A DNA stretch of 64,000 nt. It comes from Vibrio renipiscarius (GTDB lineage Bacteria > Pseudomonadota > Gammaproteobacteria > Enterobacterales > Vibrionaceae). The DNA is taken from positions 124,001 to 188,000 of the forward strand of contig NZ_JTKH01000021.1 of NCBI RefSeq assembly GCF_000827885.1. Reading direction: 5' to 3'. Of this stretch, positions 18,331 through 28,074 are shown one piece after another. Position numbers and translations under genes: made by a program. Below the pieces are notes generated by a model that saw nothing but the letters and a program-made list of their open reading frames with translations, was not told the origin of the DNA and searched no databases. Positions within the stretch are counted from its first letter, which is position 1. Every line of letters begins with the position of its first letter.

Positions 18331-19125
18331 ATGAAAAAAATTACCATCAACGACCTTATCAAGTGGAAACAAGAAGGTCGTAAATTTGCTTCTTCTACTG
18401 CGTACGACGCCAGTTTTGGTCAACTATTTGAACAGCAAGAAATGCCTGTCATCCTAGTTGGTGATTCACTTGGTATGGTATTACAAGGTGAATCAAGCAC
18501 ATTGCCAGTCACTGTCGAAGACATTGCTTACCATACTCGCTGTGTACGCGCTGGTACCCCAAACAGCCTATTGATGGCTGATATGCCATTTATGAGCTAC
18601 GCAACGCCAGAGCAAGCATGTGAGAACGCAGGCAAGCTAATGCGTGCGGGAGCAAACATGGTTAAGCTAGAAGGTGGTGATTGGTTAATTGATACCGTAA
18701 AAATGCTGACTGAGCGTGCGGTACCGGTGTGTGCTCACCTAGGTCTAACACCTCAATCGGTCAACATTTTTGGCGGCTTTAAAGTTCAAGGTCGTGAACA
18801 AGAAAAAGCGGACCGCATGGTACGTGATGCTCTTGCACTACAAGAAGCGGGTGCTCAAATCGTACTGCTTGAATGTGTACCACAAGAACTGGCCGCTCGT
18901 ATTACCGAAGTGTTGGATGTACCGGTTATCGGCATCGGCGCAGGTAATGTGACTGACGGTCAGATCCTTGTTATGCACGATATGCTTGGCATTGCGGCAA
19001 ACTACATGCCGAAATTCTCGAAAAACTTCCTTGCTGAAACGGGTGATATACGCAAAGCCATTACTAAATACATCGACGATGTAGCCAGTGGCGCGTTCCC
19101 AGATGAAGCCCATACGATTGCCTAA
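18331..19125 (+). CDS. panB: 3-methyl-2-oxobutanoate hydroxymethyltransferase
   Basis: A 264-residue ketopantoate hydroxymethyltransferase, the first committed enzyme of pantothenate synthesis. Conserved stretches include [38 protein letters not shown] and [15 protein letters not shown]. The length is normal (E. coli 264). An AAGGA ribosome site precedes the ATG. panC follows after 11 bases in the same operon. Confidence 0.97.
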   Translation: MKKITINDLIKWKQEGRKFASSTAYDASFGQLFEQQEMPVILVGDSLGMVLQGESSTLPVTVEDIAYHTRCVRAGTPNSLLMADMPFMSYATPEQACENAGKLMRAGANMVKLEGGDWLIDTVKMLTERAVPVCAHLGLTPQSVNIFGGFKVQGREQEKADRMVRDALALQEAGAQIVLLECVPQELAARITEVLDVPVIGIGAGNVTDGQILVMHDMLGIAANYMPKFSKNFLAETGDIRKAITKYIDDVASGAFPDEAHTIA

Positions 19126-19136
19126 AGGATATCATC

Positions 19137-20042
19137 ATGCAAACATTTGCTGACATTTCAGCTCTACGCGAGCAGATCAAACAGTATAAGCGTGACGGTC
19201 GTAAAGTCGCTTTTGTACCCACGATGGGTAACTTGCACGAAGGTCACCTAACACTGGTGCGTAAAGCACGTGAACACGCCGATATCGTTGTGGTTAGTAT
19301 CTTCGTTAACCCAATGCAATTTGAACGAGCAGACGATCTAAACAACTACCCACGCACGCTTGAAGATGATTTAAGTAAGCTAAATGGCGAAGGGGTTGAG
19401 TTGGTCTTCACTCCAACACCAGAAACCATCTACCCTGAAGGTTTAGAAAGCCAAACATCGGTTGATGTTCCTGGTTTGTCGACCATGCTTGAAGGGGCTT
19501 CTCGCCCAGGTCATTTCCGTGGCGTATCCACGATTGTGACCAAGCTATTTAACATCGTTCAACCCGATGTCGCATGCTTTGGCGAGAAAGATTTCCAGCA
19601 GCTCGCGGTCATCCGTAAAATGGTGGACGATCTGGCAATGGATATCGAAATCATTGGTGTCGCGACGGTTCGTGAAATGGACGGTCTGGCAATGAGCTCA
19701 CGCAATGGCCTACTGACACTGGATGAACGCCAACGTGCACCAGTGCTTGCGCGCACGATGCGCTGGATCAGCAGTGCGATGCGTGGCGGCCGTGATGATT
19801 ACGCATCGGTGATTGAAGACGCGAGTGATCAGCTGCGTGCTGCAGGCTTACAACCGGATGAAATTTTTATTCGTGATGCGCGTACACTGCAAACCATCAC
19901 AGCAGAAACCACTCAAGCAGTGATTCTGATGTCGGCCTTCTTAGGTAAAGCTCGCCTAATCGATAACCAAACGGTTGAGATGGCAGTGGAAGCGAAAGAA
20001 GAAGCAGAAAGCGGCGACGAAACATCGAACAGCGCAGAATAA
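19137..20042 (+). CDS. panC: Pantothenate synthetase
   Basis: Condenses pantoate and beta-alanine using ATP. Motifs include [15 protein letters not shown] (HxGH-like), [27 protein letters not shown] and MSSRNGLL. At 301 residues it is longer than E. coli PanC (283), because of an acidic, probably disordered tail ending in [14 protein letters not shown]. It is the last gene of the pcnB-folK-panBC run. panD is not in the window. Confidence 0.96.
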   Translation: MQTFADISALREQIKQYKRDGRKVAFVPTMGNLHEGHLTLVRKAREHADIVVVSIFVNPMQFERADDLNNYPRTLEDDLSKLNGEGVELVFTPTPETIYPEGLESQTSVDVPGLSTMLEGASRPGHFRGVSTIVTKLFNIVQPDVACFGEKDFQQLAVIRKMVDDLAMDIEIIGVATVREMDGLAMSSRNGLLTLDERQRAPVLARTMRWISSAMRGGRDDYASVIEDASDQLRAAGLQPDEIFIRDARTLQTITAETTQAVILMSAFLGKARLIDNQTVEMAVEAKEEAESGDETSNSAE

Positions 20043-20097
20043 TTCGCGCCTAACATAGCAAGAAAACTCGCGATGTAAAATAAAACGCGATTAAAAT

Positions 20098-20130
20098 AAA
20101 AAGGGTTGGCCAAGTGCCAACCCTTTGTCT
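20098..20130. terminator. Bidirectional terminator between panC and yadH
   Basis: AAAGGGTTGGC and GCCAACCCTTT pair around CAAGT. A-rich sequence to the left supplies a strong U-tract for the minus-strand transcript. The plus-strand side is weaker (TTTGTCT). Confidence 0.8.
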
Positions 20131-20152
20131 ATCTAACGGTTTGTGACTCTGT

Positions 20153-20923
20153 TTACGAACGTAAACCAATACCTTTCGTCACCAGGTAGTGCGCGATGGC
20201 GTACAAGACCACAACAAAAACACCTAAGACTCCAAACGATGTCGCGATACCCACATCGGACACCCCCAAGAAGCCGTAGCGGAACGCATTGACCATGTAG
20301 ACGATAGGATTAATCTTGGAAATACCCTGCCAAAACTCTGGTAACAAGTTGATCGAGTAGAATACACCACCTAAATAGGTCAATGGGGTGAGGACGAACG
20401 TTGGGATAATGGAAATATCATCAAACGTGCGGGCATAAACAGCATTAATCAAACCACCCAGAGAAAAAACCACCGACGTCATAAAGACGGTTGCGATGAT
20501 AATGCCCCAATGATCGACTTGGAGATCAACAAAAAACAATGACACAAACGTGACGATGGTTCCCACCAATAAGCCACGTACAACGCCCCCCATCACAAAC
20601 CCAAGAATAATCACGTAATTTGGCACTGGTGCGACTAATAACTCTTCAATATTACGTTGAAACTTAGAGCTAAAGAAAGACGACGCCACGTTGGAATAAG
20701 AGTTGGTGATCACCGACATCATGATCAAGCCCGGCACAATGTATTCCATGTAACTAAAACCGTTCATCTCACCAATGCGTGAACCAATTAGATTACCAAA
20801 GATAATAAAATACAGCGTCATGGTGATCGCTGGCGGCACGAGAGTCTGTACCCAAATGCGGGTAAAGCGATTAATTTCTTTGGTCAGCAAGCTACAAAAA
20901 GCCGTCCAGTAAAGTTGATACAT
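20153..20923 (-). CDS. yadH: ABC-2 type transporter permease (YadH-like)
   Basis: The 256-residue protein has about six membrane segments and an ABC2-membrane signature (LTPLTYLGGVFYSINLLPEFWQ). It is the membrane subunit of an ABC exporter with the ATPase directly upstream. I start it at 20923 (MYQLYWTAF), where a GAGGCG ribosome site fits; upstream in-frame codons would overlap the ATPase gene. E. coli YadGH lies near panC as well. The substrate is unknown. Confidence 0.88.
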   Translation of the reverse strand: MYQLYWTAFCSLLTKEINRFTRIWVQTLVPPAITMTLYFIIFGNLIGSRIGEMNGFSYMEYIVPGLIMMSVITNSYSNVASSFFSSKFQRNIEELLVAPVPNYVIILGFVMGGVVRGLLVGTIVTFVSLFFVDLQVDHWGIIIATVFMTSVVFSLGGLINAVYARTFDDISIIPTFVLTPLTYLGGVFYSINLLPEFWQGISKINPIVYMVNAFRYGFLGVSDVGIATSFGVLGVFVVVLYAIAHYLVTKGIGLRS

Positions 20924-20924
20924 A

Positions 20925-21848
20925 TTATTCGCCTCGGCTTTGTTGCTGAACGATGCTGACAAACAGCTCTTCCAATCGATTGGCTTTATTGCGCATCGAC
21001 ATCACTTGAATGCCCTGCTCGCTCAGTTGAGCAAACACATGGTTTAAGCCCTTATTTTTGGCAATTTCAATCTCAAGAGAACCATTGATTTCACGTTGAG
21101 AAATCACCCCTTCTAGTTGTGGCAGCGCTTGTAGCGTTTCGATATCAAGGATAAAGGTTTCAACATCTAATTTGGACAGCAACGCTTTCATTGAGGTGTT
21201 TTCGATCAGCTCACCACGATTAATAATACCGATATTACGGCACAGCATTTCTGCTTCTTCGAGGTAGTGAGTGGTCAAAATAATGGTAATGCCTTGCTCT
21301 GAGTTAATCTCTTTAAGGAACTCCCACATTGAACGACGCAGTTCAATATCAACGCCAGCCGTTGGTTCATCAAGAATCAGCAGCTGTGGCTCATGCATCA
21401 ATGCACGAGCAATCATCAAGCGGCGTTTCATCCCGCCTGAAAGGTTGCGCGCACGTTCTTTACGCTTTTCCCACAAGTCCAATTTTGTCAGGTATTTTTC
21501 CGCGCGCTCTTTGGCCAACGATTTAGCCACGCCGTAATAACCCGCTTGCTGCAATACAATCTGCTCCACCGTTTCAAACGGGTTGAAATTGAACTCTTGC
21601 GGAACCAAGCCTAGGTTCTGTTTGGCGCGTTCAAGATCGCTATCAATATCAAAACCAAAAATTTTCACTTTGCCGGATGTCTTATTAACCAGAGACGAAA
21701 TGACGCCAATCGTCGTCGATTTACCAGCACCGTTAGGGCCAAGCAAGGCATAAAAATCGCCTTTTTCGACATTAAGGCTCACGCCTTTTAGCGCCTCAAA
21801 ACCGCCCGCATAGGTTTTTCTTAACTGGTCTATTTCTAATGCGTACAT
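20925..21848 (-). CDS. yadG: ABC transporter ATP-binding protein (YadG-like)
   Basis: A 307-residue ABC ATPase. Walker A is GPNGAGKST (about residues 38-46), the signature is LSGGMKRRLMIARAL, Walker B is LLILDEPTAGVD, and the switch histidine is in LTTHYLEEAE. A C-terminal domain of about 85 residues follows. The start at 21848 (MYALEIDQLRKTY) matches the family; the earlier GTG would add an atypical extension. The stop is separated by one base from the yadH start, so the two subunits are co-translated. Confidence 0.9.
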   Translation of the reverse strand: MYALEIDQLRKTYAGGFEALKGVSLNVEKGDFYALLGPNGAGKSTTIGVISSLVNKTSGKVKIFGFDIDSDLERAKQNLGLVPQEFNFNPFETVEQIVLQQAGYYGVAKSLAKERAEKYLTKLDLWEKRKERARNLSGGMKRRLMIARALMHEPQLLILDEPTAGVDIELRRSMWEFLKEINSEQGITIILTTHYLEEAEMLCRNIGIINRGELIENTSMKALLSKLDVETFILDIETLQALPQLEGVISQREINGSLEIEIAKNKGLNHVFAQLSEQGIQVMSMRNKANRLEELFVSIVQQQSRGE

Positions 21849-21985
21849 AATTGTTTGTCTTCTTAATTCAAACCATGCCACTGAATATGAGCAAGTTCAC
21901 TACTCGGTATGGAATAAGTCTATCGTCGAATGACGATGATTACAATTAAACCCTTTCTGTAAATCCAAATCGCCCCCTCTCCTCA

Positions 21986-22024
21986 AACAAAAAAATGCCA
22001 CAGTGTTTCTCCTATGGCATTTTA
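21986..22024 (-). terminator. Terminator of the SulP transporter gene
   Basis: On the minus strand AAAATGCCA and TGGCATTTT pair around a 14-base loop and are followed by more T residues (AAAAAA on the plus strand at 21990-21995). It lies about 25 bases beyond the sulP stop codon. Confidence 0.75.
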
Positions 22025-22049
22025 AAGGTTGTCGTAAAACACATTGCAA

Positions 22050-23723
22050 CTATATCGAGTAAGCCTGATATTCGTCGCTCTCCACCTGCGCCGTCGCTGC
22101 ACGTAGCGCTTCATAACGGAACGAGTAAATATTTTCGGCCGGTACTAAATCAAGAATGTGGAATTTCTCCAACTGCTGCCAAATTTGCTTATGGGGACAC
22201 AACAAGTAAACCGCACAGTTCGCATCCAACGCATCATTGATCGCGTTTTCTAAGGCAAGACCGACCGTAACGTCAATCATCGGAACATCGGTCAAATCGA
22301 GGATCATCGCTTCATATTCATCGATACTGCTGTGCTGACGCGAGATCGCTTTCGAGACACTAAAAATCATCGGGCCAGAGAGGTAGAAGAATAAAACCTT
22401 GCCGTTAGCCTGGTCGAGCATATCTCGCTCACTCTCAGTTAATGGTACATCATCCTCATCCGCATCACTGATCGCCTTCACTTGACGTGCCTGTTCTCGG
22501 CTTAAACGCTCAATGATAATAATATTCGAGATAAACACGCCCAAACCAACAGCAGCAATCAAATCCACAAATACCGTCAGCAGCATCACGCCGTACATGA
22601 TCGCCATACCCTGAACACTGACTTTATGAGCGCGCTGGATAAAACTCCAATCAAGAATATTGAAACCGACATAAACCGCAATGCCCGCCAATACCGCCAT
22701 CGGAATCGGTTCGGTTAAGCCACCCGCCACCAAAACAACCAACGCCAGCATCAAAGCGCGAATCACACCCGATAAAGGTGAACGCGCCCCAACTTGGATA
22801 TTGGTCACCGTTCCCATCGTCGCCCCCGCCCCTGGCAGCGCCCCAAAGAGACCAGAGATCATGTTCGCCAAACCTTGGCCACGTAACTCTTTATCTGAAT
22901 CATGCTCTTTACGCGTCAATGAATCGCCAATCACGGCGGTTAACAAGGTATCAATACAACCTAACGTGCCGAGTACTAAGGCATCGATAACCATGGTTGT
23001 AAAGATTTCCGGATTAATATGAGGGATCACAAAAGAAGGTAAGCCGGCCGGGATTTCACCAATACGGCGAATGGACTCGCTATCAAATAAAATGACCGAA
23101 AGTAAAGTCACCGCGACGAGCGCGACCAATTGCGCAGGGACGTATTTTCGATATTTGGGAGGAAAGAAAAAAAGGATGCCGAGAGTCAGTAAACCTAAAA
23201 ACAGCTCACTAAACTTAATGTTGGCTAATGTATCAGGTAACGCCGATAACGTGCCCATCACTCCGCCCGATGGCGCAGCATGGCCTAATAAAGGTGAGAG
23301 CTGTAAGATAATTAGAATAACGCCGATACCCGACATAAATCCGGAGATCACGCTATATGGCATCAGAGTAACGTATTTACCCAGTTTTAACGTGCCCAGT
23401 AAGACCTGGAAAGCCCCTGCCATCATCACCACAGTGAACGTCATCGCCATCCCGGTTTCAGGATATTTGGCCATCATGCTCGTCAAAACTGCGGTCATGA
23501 TCACCGTCATTGGACCCGTCGGTTCTGAAATGAGAGTGGAGGAACCACCAAATAGTGCGGCAAATAAACCGACCATGATCGCCCCCCACAAACCAGCCTC
23601 TGCACCGGCTCCGGAAGCAACGCCAAATGCGAGCGCCAATGGCAAAGAGATGATCGCGGTCGTCACACCACCAAACAGATCTCCCTTCAAATTGATCTCT
23701 TTAAAACGATCTCCAAACACCAT
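22050..23723 (-). CDS. SulP family anion transporter with STAS domain
   Basis: This 557-residue inner-membrane transporter opens with GDLFGGVTTAIISLPLALAFGVASG, the SulP signature, and has about 12-14 membrane segments. A cytoplasmic STAS domain occupies about residues 440-550 (VLFFYLSGPMIFSV, MILDLTDVPMIDVT). Members carry sulfate, bicarbonate or dicarboxylates, and sequence alone does not decide which. The gene is divergent from a beta-carbonic anhydrase, which suggests bicarbonate by analogy with other SulP/carbonic anhydrase pairs. That substrate is an inference. Confidence 0.88.
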   Translation of the reverse strand: MVFGDRFKEINLKGDLFGGVTTAIISLPLALAFGVASGAGAEAGLWGAIMVGLFAALFGGSSTLISEPTGPMTVIMTAVLTSMMAKYPETGMAMTFTVVMMAGAFQVLLGTLKLGKYVTLMPYSVISGFMSGIGVILIILQLSPLLGHAAPSGGVMGTLSALPDTLANIKFSELFLGLLTLGILFFFPPKYRKYVPAQLVALVAVTLLSVILFDSESIRRIGEIPAGLPSFVIPHINPEIFTTMVIDALVLGTLGCIDTLLTAVIGDSLTRKEHDSDKELRGQGLANMISGLFGALPGAGATMGTVTNIQVGARSPLSGVIRALMLALVVLVAGGLTEPIPMAVLAGIAVYVGFNILDWSFIQRAHKVSVQGMAIMYGVMLLTVFVDLIAAVGLGVFISNIIIIERLSREQARQVKAISDADEDDVPLTESERDMLDQANGKVLFFYLSGPMIFSVSKAISRQHSSIDEYEAMILDLTDVPMIDVTVGLALENAINDALDANCAVYLLCPHKQIWQQLEKFHILDLVPAENIYSFRYEALRAATAQVESDEYQAYSI

Positions 23724-23968
23724 ATCGCTCCCTGCAATAGTAAACGGCTAAACCGATTTATATTACCAAACGTTACTCGCGATACAACAGTGTTAATTAA
23801 GTCACACAGGCGTAACAATCAAGGCAAGCCTAATAAAACCGACAAAGTTAATGATTTTGACGACATCAACACGTCAGATGAGTGCATTTTGATACATTTT
23901 TTTAGAGTATGGCTTTGTAACATTGTGTATATTGTGCAGCAGAAACTTTAGGGATGTAAGTAACGACA

Positions 23969-24637
23969 ATGCCGAAAATGAAACAGTTATTCGACAATAA
24001 CTCGAAATGGTCTGACGAAATCAAATCAGAACGACCTGAATATTTCACCCGTCTTGCAGAGGGACAGAAACCTGACTTTCTTTGGATTGGTTGCTCAGAC
24101 AGCCGAGTACCTGCAGAACGTTTAACCGGCCTATTTTCTGGCGAATTATTTGTCCACCGAAACGTGGCAAACCTTGTGGTTCATACTGACCTTAACTGTT
24201 TATCGGTAGTGCAGTACGCCGTTGATGTTCTCAAGATCAAACACATTATCATCTGTGGCCACTATGGCTGCGGTGGCGTCAATGCGGCGATTGATAACCC
24301 GCAACTTGGCCTCATTAATAACTGGTTGCTGCACATTCGTGACATCTACTTCAAACATCGTTCTTACCTAGACCAAATGTCTGAAGAAGACAAAGCCGAT
24401 AAACTGGGCGAGATCAACGTTGCGGAACAAGTGTATAACTTAGGCAACTCAACCATCATTCAAAATGCTTGGGATCGCGGTCAAGAGGTTGAGATTCACG
24501 GCGTGGTTTATGGTATTGATGATGGACGTTTGCAGTATTTAGGTAACCGATCCAATTCAAAAGCATCCGTCGAAGCATCTTACCTCTCTTCACTTGAAGA
24601 GATACTTAATCCTGATTTCAAATTGTTGTGTCGCTAA
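23969..24637 (+). CDS. can: Beta-class carbonic anhydrase
   Basis: A 222-residue enzyme interconverting CO2 and bicarbonate. Zinc ligands Cys42, His98 and Cys101 and the catalytic Asp44-Arg46 pair are at the same positions as in E. coli Can ([16 protein letters not shown]). It supplies bicarbonate for carbamoyl phosphate and for fatty-acid and anaplerotic carboxylations. It stands alone on the plus strand, divergent from the SulP transporter with 245 bases between them, and ends at a strong terminator. Confidence 0.96.
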   Translation: MPKMKQLFDNNSKWSDEIKSERPEYFTRLAEGQKPDFLWIGCSDSRVPAERLTGLFSGELFVHRNVANLVVHTDLNCLSVVQYAVDVLKIKHIIICGHYGCGGVNAAIDNPQLGLINNWLLHIRDIYFKHRSYLDQMSEEDKADKLGEINVAEQVYNLGNSTIIQNAWDRGQEVEIHGVVYGIDDGRLQYLGNRSNSKASVEASYLSSLEEILNPDFKLLCR

Positions 24638-24667
24638 TCACGCAGTTTGTTCCGACGAATAAATAGC

Positions 24668-24703
24668 AAAAAGCCCATCACTTAACCGTCATGGGCTTTT
24701 TTA
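24668..24703. terminator. Bidirectional terminator between can and hpt
   Basis: AAAAAGCCCAT and ATGGGCTTTTT pair around a 12-base loop. A- and T-runs on the two sides serve both converging genes. Confidence 0.82.
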
Positions 24704-24734
24704 ATGTTCACTCAAGCGTTATAAAGCCATTGGC

Positions 24735-25265
24735 TTATTCTTGAGGAACCACTTTACCGATGTATGGTAAATGACGGTATTTTTGTGCGTAGTCGATGCC
24801 TACACCCACAACGAATTCGTCTGGGATTTCAAAACCAATCCACTGAACAGGCACAGCCACTTCACGACGAGAAGGCTTATCAAGCAACGTACAAATTTCG
24901 ATAGACTTTGGCTCACGCAAAGACAAAATTTCTTTCACTTTCGCTAACGTGTTACCCGTATCGATGATGTCTTCAACCAACAACACATCTTTGCCTTTGA
25001 TATCATCATCAAGGTCTTTCAAGATACGCACATCACGCGAGCTTTCCATGGTGTTGCCGTAGCTAGAGGCGGTCATGAAATCAACTTGGTGAGTAAGTTC
25101 AATCGAACGCGCAAGGTCAGCCATAAAGACGAATGAGCCACGTAGTAAACCAACCAAGACAAGATCTTCACTGCCCTGGTAATGAGCTGTGATCTGTTTA
25201 CCTAATTCACGCACACGTTCCTGAACTTCCTGCTCAGAAATCATTACTTCTATTGTATGTTTCAT
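24735..25265 (-). CDS. hpt: Hypoxanthine phosphoribosyltransferase
   Basis: This 176-residue purine salvage enzyme makes IMP from hypoxanthine and PRPP. The PRPP-binding motif is [15 protein letters not shown] (about residues 95-109). The start at 25265 ([10 protein letters not shown]) has a GAGAG ribosome site at good spacing and gives a length like E. coli Hpt (178). It is divergent from the luxR/hapR homologue, the same neighbourhood as hapR in V. cholerae. Confidence 0.95.
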   Translation of the reverse strand: MKHTIEVMISEQEVQERVRELGKQITAHYQGSEDLVLVGLLRGSFVFMADLARSIELTHQVDFMTASSYGNTMESSRDVRILKDLDDDIKGKDVLLVEDIIDTGNTLAKVKEILSLREPKSIEICTLLDKPSRREVAVPVQWIGFEIPDEFVVGVGIDYAQKYRHLPYIGKVVPQE

Positions 25266-25672
25266 ACCACTCTCGCTTGTCATTTTTAGCGTCTAATAAT
25301 AGTAGCTCAGACACCGTTGGGCGTTTGCAAGCGCGTAGTTTAACACCAGCACAGAAAGAGAATAAACCTTAAGCAGCAACAATTCTTTGAAACAAGATAA
25401 AAAACAGTATGACCTTTCGCACGTTACTAACAAAATTGATTATTAAGTATACTGAAAATGTTGACCATAAGCATATGCACCATTACACTCATTACCGCGA
25501 TATAACACTAATAATAATATATAAATTAGGGCATAGCCCATTTACTGAAAAGTGCCTTAAATCTAAGGTCAGTTTACTCTTACTTCAGTAGATATCGCAT
25601 GAAATAAGAGAACCTCAGAGTACTGATGCACATGGACGGTAATCAACTCATTTGGCAAGGATTAATACGTAT
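25266..25672. promoter_or_regulatory. AT-rich regulatory region between hpt and the luxR/hapR homologue
   Basis: This 407-base divergent intergenic region has no convincing gene. It should hold the hpt promoter, the luxR/hapR promoter, sites for autoregulation, and a long 5' untranslated region. TTGATT at 25436 and TATACT at 25448 are present but not at standard promoter spacing. The segment around 25431-25455 is AT-rich and loosely resembles LuxR-type operators. Only the small-RNA target at its right end is well supported. Confidence 0.55.
25652..25661 (+). promoter_or_regulatory. Probable Qrr small-RNA target overlapping the luxR/hapR ribosome site
   Basis: TTGGCAAGG (25652-25660) can pair with the conserved Qrr core 5'-CCUAGCCAA at eight of nine positions. 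The same TTGGCAAGGA string occurs in the V. harveyi luxR leader. It includes AAGGA (25657-25661), the ribosome site for ATG 25673. Pairing would block translation at low cell density. Confidence 0.7.
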
Positions 25673-26287
25673 ATGGACTCGATAACAAAAAGACCACGCA
25701 CCCGCCTCTCGCCCAAAAAGCGTAAGCAGCAATTAATGGATATCTCTCTTGATGTCTTTGCTCGTCGTGGCATTGGCCGTGGTGGCCACGCCGATATTGC
25801 AGAAATCGCACAAGTTTCTGTGGCGACTGTATTCAACTATTTTCCTACTCGCGAAGATTTAGTGGATGACGTACTGAACTATGTCGTCCGTCAGTTTTCC
25901 AATTTTCTTTCGGATAATATTGACCTAGATTTGCACGCGAGAGAAAACCTCGCAACCCTTACATCAGAAATGGTGAAGCTGATTGCCGAAGACTGTCACT
26001 GGCTTAAAGTGTGGTTCGAGTGGAGTGCTTCAACACGTGATGAAGTATGGCCACTGTTTGTCAGCACCAACCGAACCAATCAACTGCTCGTGCAGAATAT
26101 GTTCATTAAGGCGATGGAACGCGGTGAAATATGCAATGAGCATGATCCCGCTGAGCTTGCGACCTTATTCCATGGCATTTGCTACTCACTGTTTGTGCAG
26201 GCAAATCGCAACACGGATGAGCAAGCAATGTTGAAGCTAGCGGACAGCTATCTAAACATGTTGTGCATTTATAAAGAAAAAGCGTAG
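25673..26287 (+). CDS. hapR: LuxR/HapR/OpaR family quorum-sensing master regulator (TetR fold)
   Basis: The 204-residue protein begins MDSITKRPRTRLSPKKRKQQLM. It carries the almost invariant DNA-binding region of the vibrio LuxR/HapR family (RRGIGRGGHADIAEIAQVSVATVFNYFPTREDL, described here by its ends at about residues 30-62). The ligand-pocket half contains CHWLKVWFEWSAS. The family switches gene expression between low and high cell density (virulence, biofilm, competence, protease, luminescence). Residues agree partly with LuxR and partly with HapR. The start is ATG 25673, not an upstream TTG inside the Qrr site. Neighbours hpt and lpdA match the V. cholerae hapR locus. Confidence 0.95.
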   Translation: MDSITKRPRTRLSPKKRKQQLMDISLDVFARRGIGRGGHADIAEIAQVSVATVFNYFPTREDLVDDVLNYVVRQFSNFLSDNIDLDLHARENLATLTSEMVKLIAEDCHWLKVWFEWSASTRDEVWPLFVSTNRTNQLLVQNMFIKAMERGEICNEHDPAELATLFHGICYSLFVQANRNTDEQAMLKLADSYLNMLCIYKEKA

Positions 26288-26333
26288 ATTTCCCCGCAGT
26301 CGATATTCATCGTCGAGCAAATCAAAAGATTCA

Positions 26334-26367
26334 ACGAAAAAAAAACCGCAGCCAAGGCTGCGGTTTC
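26334..26367. terminator. Bidirectional terminator between the hapR homologue and lpdA
   Basis: AAACCGCAGCC and GGCTGCGGTTT pair perfectly around AA. A run of A residues on the left gives a long U-tract for the minus-strand lpdA transcript. The plus-strand side ends TTTCTGTTT. Confidence 0.87.
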
Positions 26368-26384
26368 TGTTTATTCAGTATGTG

Positions 26385-27815
26385 TTACTTTTTCTTTTTC
26401 ACTGCTTTTTTGTTTGGCAGGTCAGTAATTGAGCCTTCAAACACTTCCGCCGCTAGACCCACTGACTCATGTAGAGTTGGGTGAGCGTGGATAGTCAGTG
26501 CGATGTCTTCAGCGTCACAACCCATTTCGATTGCAAGACCAATTTCACCAAGTAGTTCACCACCGTTAGTACCCACGATAGCACCACCAATGACGCGGTG
26601 AGTCTCTTTGTCGAAGATTAGCTTAGTCATACCGTCTGCACAGTCAGAAGCGATTGCACGACCTGATGCTGCCCATGGGAATGTTGCCACTTCGTACTTG
26701 ATGCCTTCCGCTTTCGCTTCTTTTTCTGTTTTACCAACCCACGCCACTTCTGGCTCAGTGTACGCAATTGAAGGGATCACTTTAGGGTCGAAGTAGTGTT
26801 TCTTACCAGAAATAACTTCTGCCGCTACGTGGCCTTCATGCACACCTTTGTGCGCAAGCATTGGTTGGCCAACGATGTCGCCGATCGCGAAGATGTGCGG
26901 TACGTTAGTACGCATTTGCTTATCAACATTGATAAAGCCACGCTCATCAATTTCGATACCTGCTTTCGCGCCATCGATAAGTAGACCGTTTGGTACACGA
27001 CCAATAGCAACAAGAACCGCATCGTAACGCTCAGCTTCTGCTGGCGCTTTTTTGCCTTCCATCGAAACGTAGATACCGTCTTCTTTCGCTTCAACCGCGG
27101 TCACTTTGGTTTCAAGCATCAAGTTGAATTTCTTCTCGATGCGTTTTGTGAATACCTTAATGATGTCTTTGTCTGCTGCTGGGATAACTTGGTCGAACAT
27201 CTCAACTACGTCTACTTTAGAACCCAGTGAGTGGTAAACCGTACCCATTTCAAGACCGATGATACCACCGCCCATGATCAGCAGTTTCTCTGGAACTTCT
27301 TTCAGCTCAAGAGCATCCGTTGAATCCCAAATACGTGGGTCTTCATGTGGAATGAATGGCAGTTTGATCGGACGAGAACCCGCCGCAACGATCGCGTTGT
27401 CAAAGTTAACAACCGTTGGTTCGCCTTCGCCTTCTACAAGAATAGAATTAGGACCCGTGAATTTGCCGTAACCGTTTACAACCGTTACGTCACGCATCTT
27501 AGCCATACCGCTAAGACCACCAGTCAGCTGAGTGACTACTTTTTCTTTCCACAAACGAATCTTATTGATATCTGTCTGTGGTTCGCCAAATACGATACCG
27601 TGCTCAGAAAGTGCTTTTGCTTCTTCGATAACTTTCGATACGTGCAGTAGTGCTTTTGATGGAATACAGCCTACGTTAAGACAAACACCACCAAGAGTGC
27701 TGTAACGCTCAACTAGCACAGTTTCAAGACCTAGGTCTGCACAACGGAAGGCAGCAGAGTAGCCAGCAGGACCAGAACCAAGTACAACAACTTGGGCTTT
27801 AATTTCTTTGCTCAT
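26385..27815 (-). CDS. lpdA: Dihydrolipoamide dehydrogenase (E3)
   Basis: A 476-residue FAD enzyme shared by pyruvate and 2-oxoglutarate dehydrogenases; it reoxidises dihydrolipoyl groups with NAD. Visible are the FAD motif GSGPAGYSAAFRCADLG, the redox disulfide in GGVCLNVGCIPSK, the NAD motif GGGIIGLEMG and the catalytic HAHPTLHE. The tail ends in lysines. A 259-base gap separates it from aceF. A TTGACG at 27910-27915 (minus strand) could belong to a separate lpd promoter, as known in E. coli. Confidence 0.97.
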   Translation of the reverse strand: MSKEIKAQVVVLGSGPAGYSAAFRCADLGLETVLVERYSTLGGVCLNVGCIPSKALLHVSKVIEEAKALSEHGIVFGEPQTDINKIRLWKEKVVTQLTGGLSGMAKMRDVTVVNGYGKFTGPNSILVEGEGEPTVVNFDNAIVAAGSRPIKLPFIPHEDPRIWDSTDALELKEVPEKLLIMGGGIIGLEMGTVYHSLGSKVDVVEMFDQVIPAADKDIIKVFTKRIEKKFNLMLETKVTAVEAKEDGIYVSMEGKKAPAEAERYDAVLVAIGRVPNGLLIDGAKAGIEIDERGFINVDKQMRTNVPHIFAIGDIVGQPMLAHKGVHEGHVAAEVISGKKHYFDPKVIPSIAYTEPEVAWVGKTEKEAKAEGIKYEVATFPWAASGRAIASDCADGMTKLIFDKETHRVIGGAIVGTNGGELLGEIGLAIEMGCDAEDIALTIHAHPTLHESVGLAAEVFEGSITDLPNKKAVKKKK

Positions 27816-28034
27816 TTTGACCTCTTGTAGTCATTATCCCTAACAGGCTGAATGGGTATTGAGATTATTGTTTCAAACGTTTTTGATAGTTTTAAACTGT
27901 TTTTCAGACCGTCAATAGTTTACAGAGATGTTAACGATGTGAAAAGTAATTCAATTTAGCCTGTGAGCTAGACAACAATTCGACGCTCTATGCCACGCAT
28001 AGAAGGATCCAATTATTTAAATATCTTTGATAGA

Positions 28035-28057
28035 AGAGGCGGCAAAATGCCGCCTCT
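28035..28057 (-). terminator. Hairpin downstream of aceF
   Basis: AGAGGCGGCA and TGCCGCCTCT pair perfectly around AAA, 18 bases after the aceF stop. The sequence that follows on the minus strand (TCTATC) is only mildly U-rich. It is probably a partial terminator that reduces readthrough into lpdA. Confidence 0.55.
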
Positions 28058-28074
28058 GGTTCGTCTAGTCTAAA

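Noticed and set aside
25409..25591. 60-codon frame in the luxR/hapR upstream region
   Set aside because: It is AT-rich random-looking sequence (many His, Tyr, Lys, Ile) without a ribosome site, and lies where promoter elements are expected.
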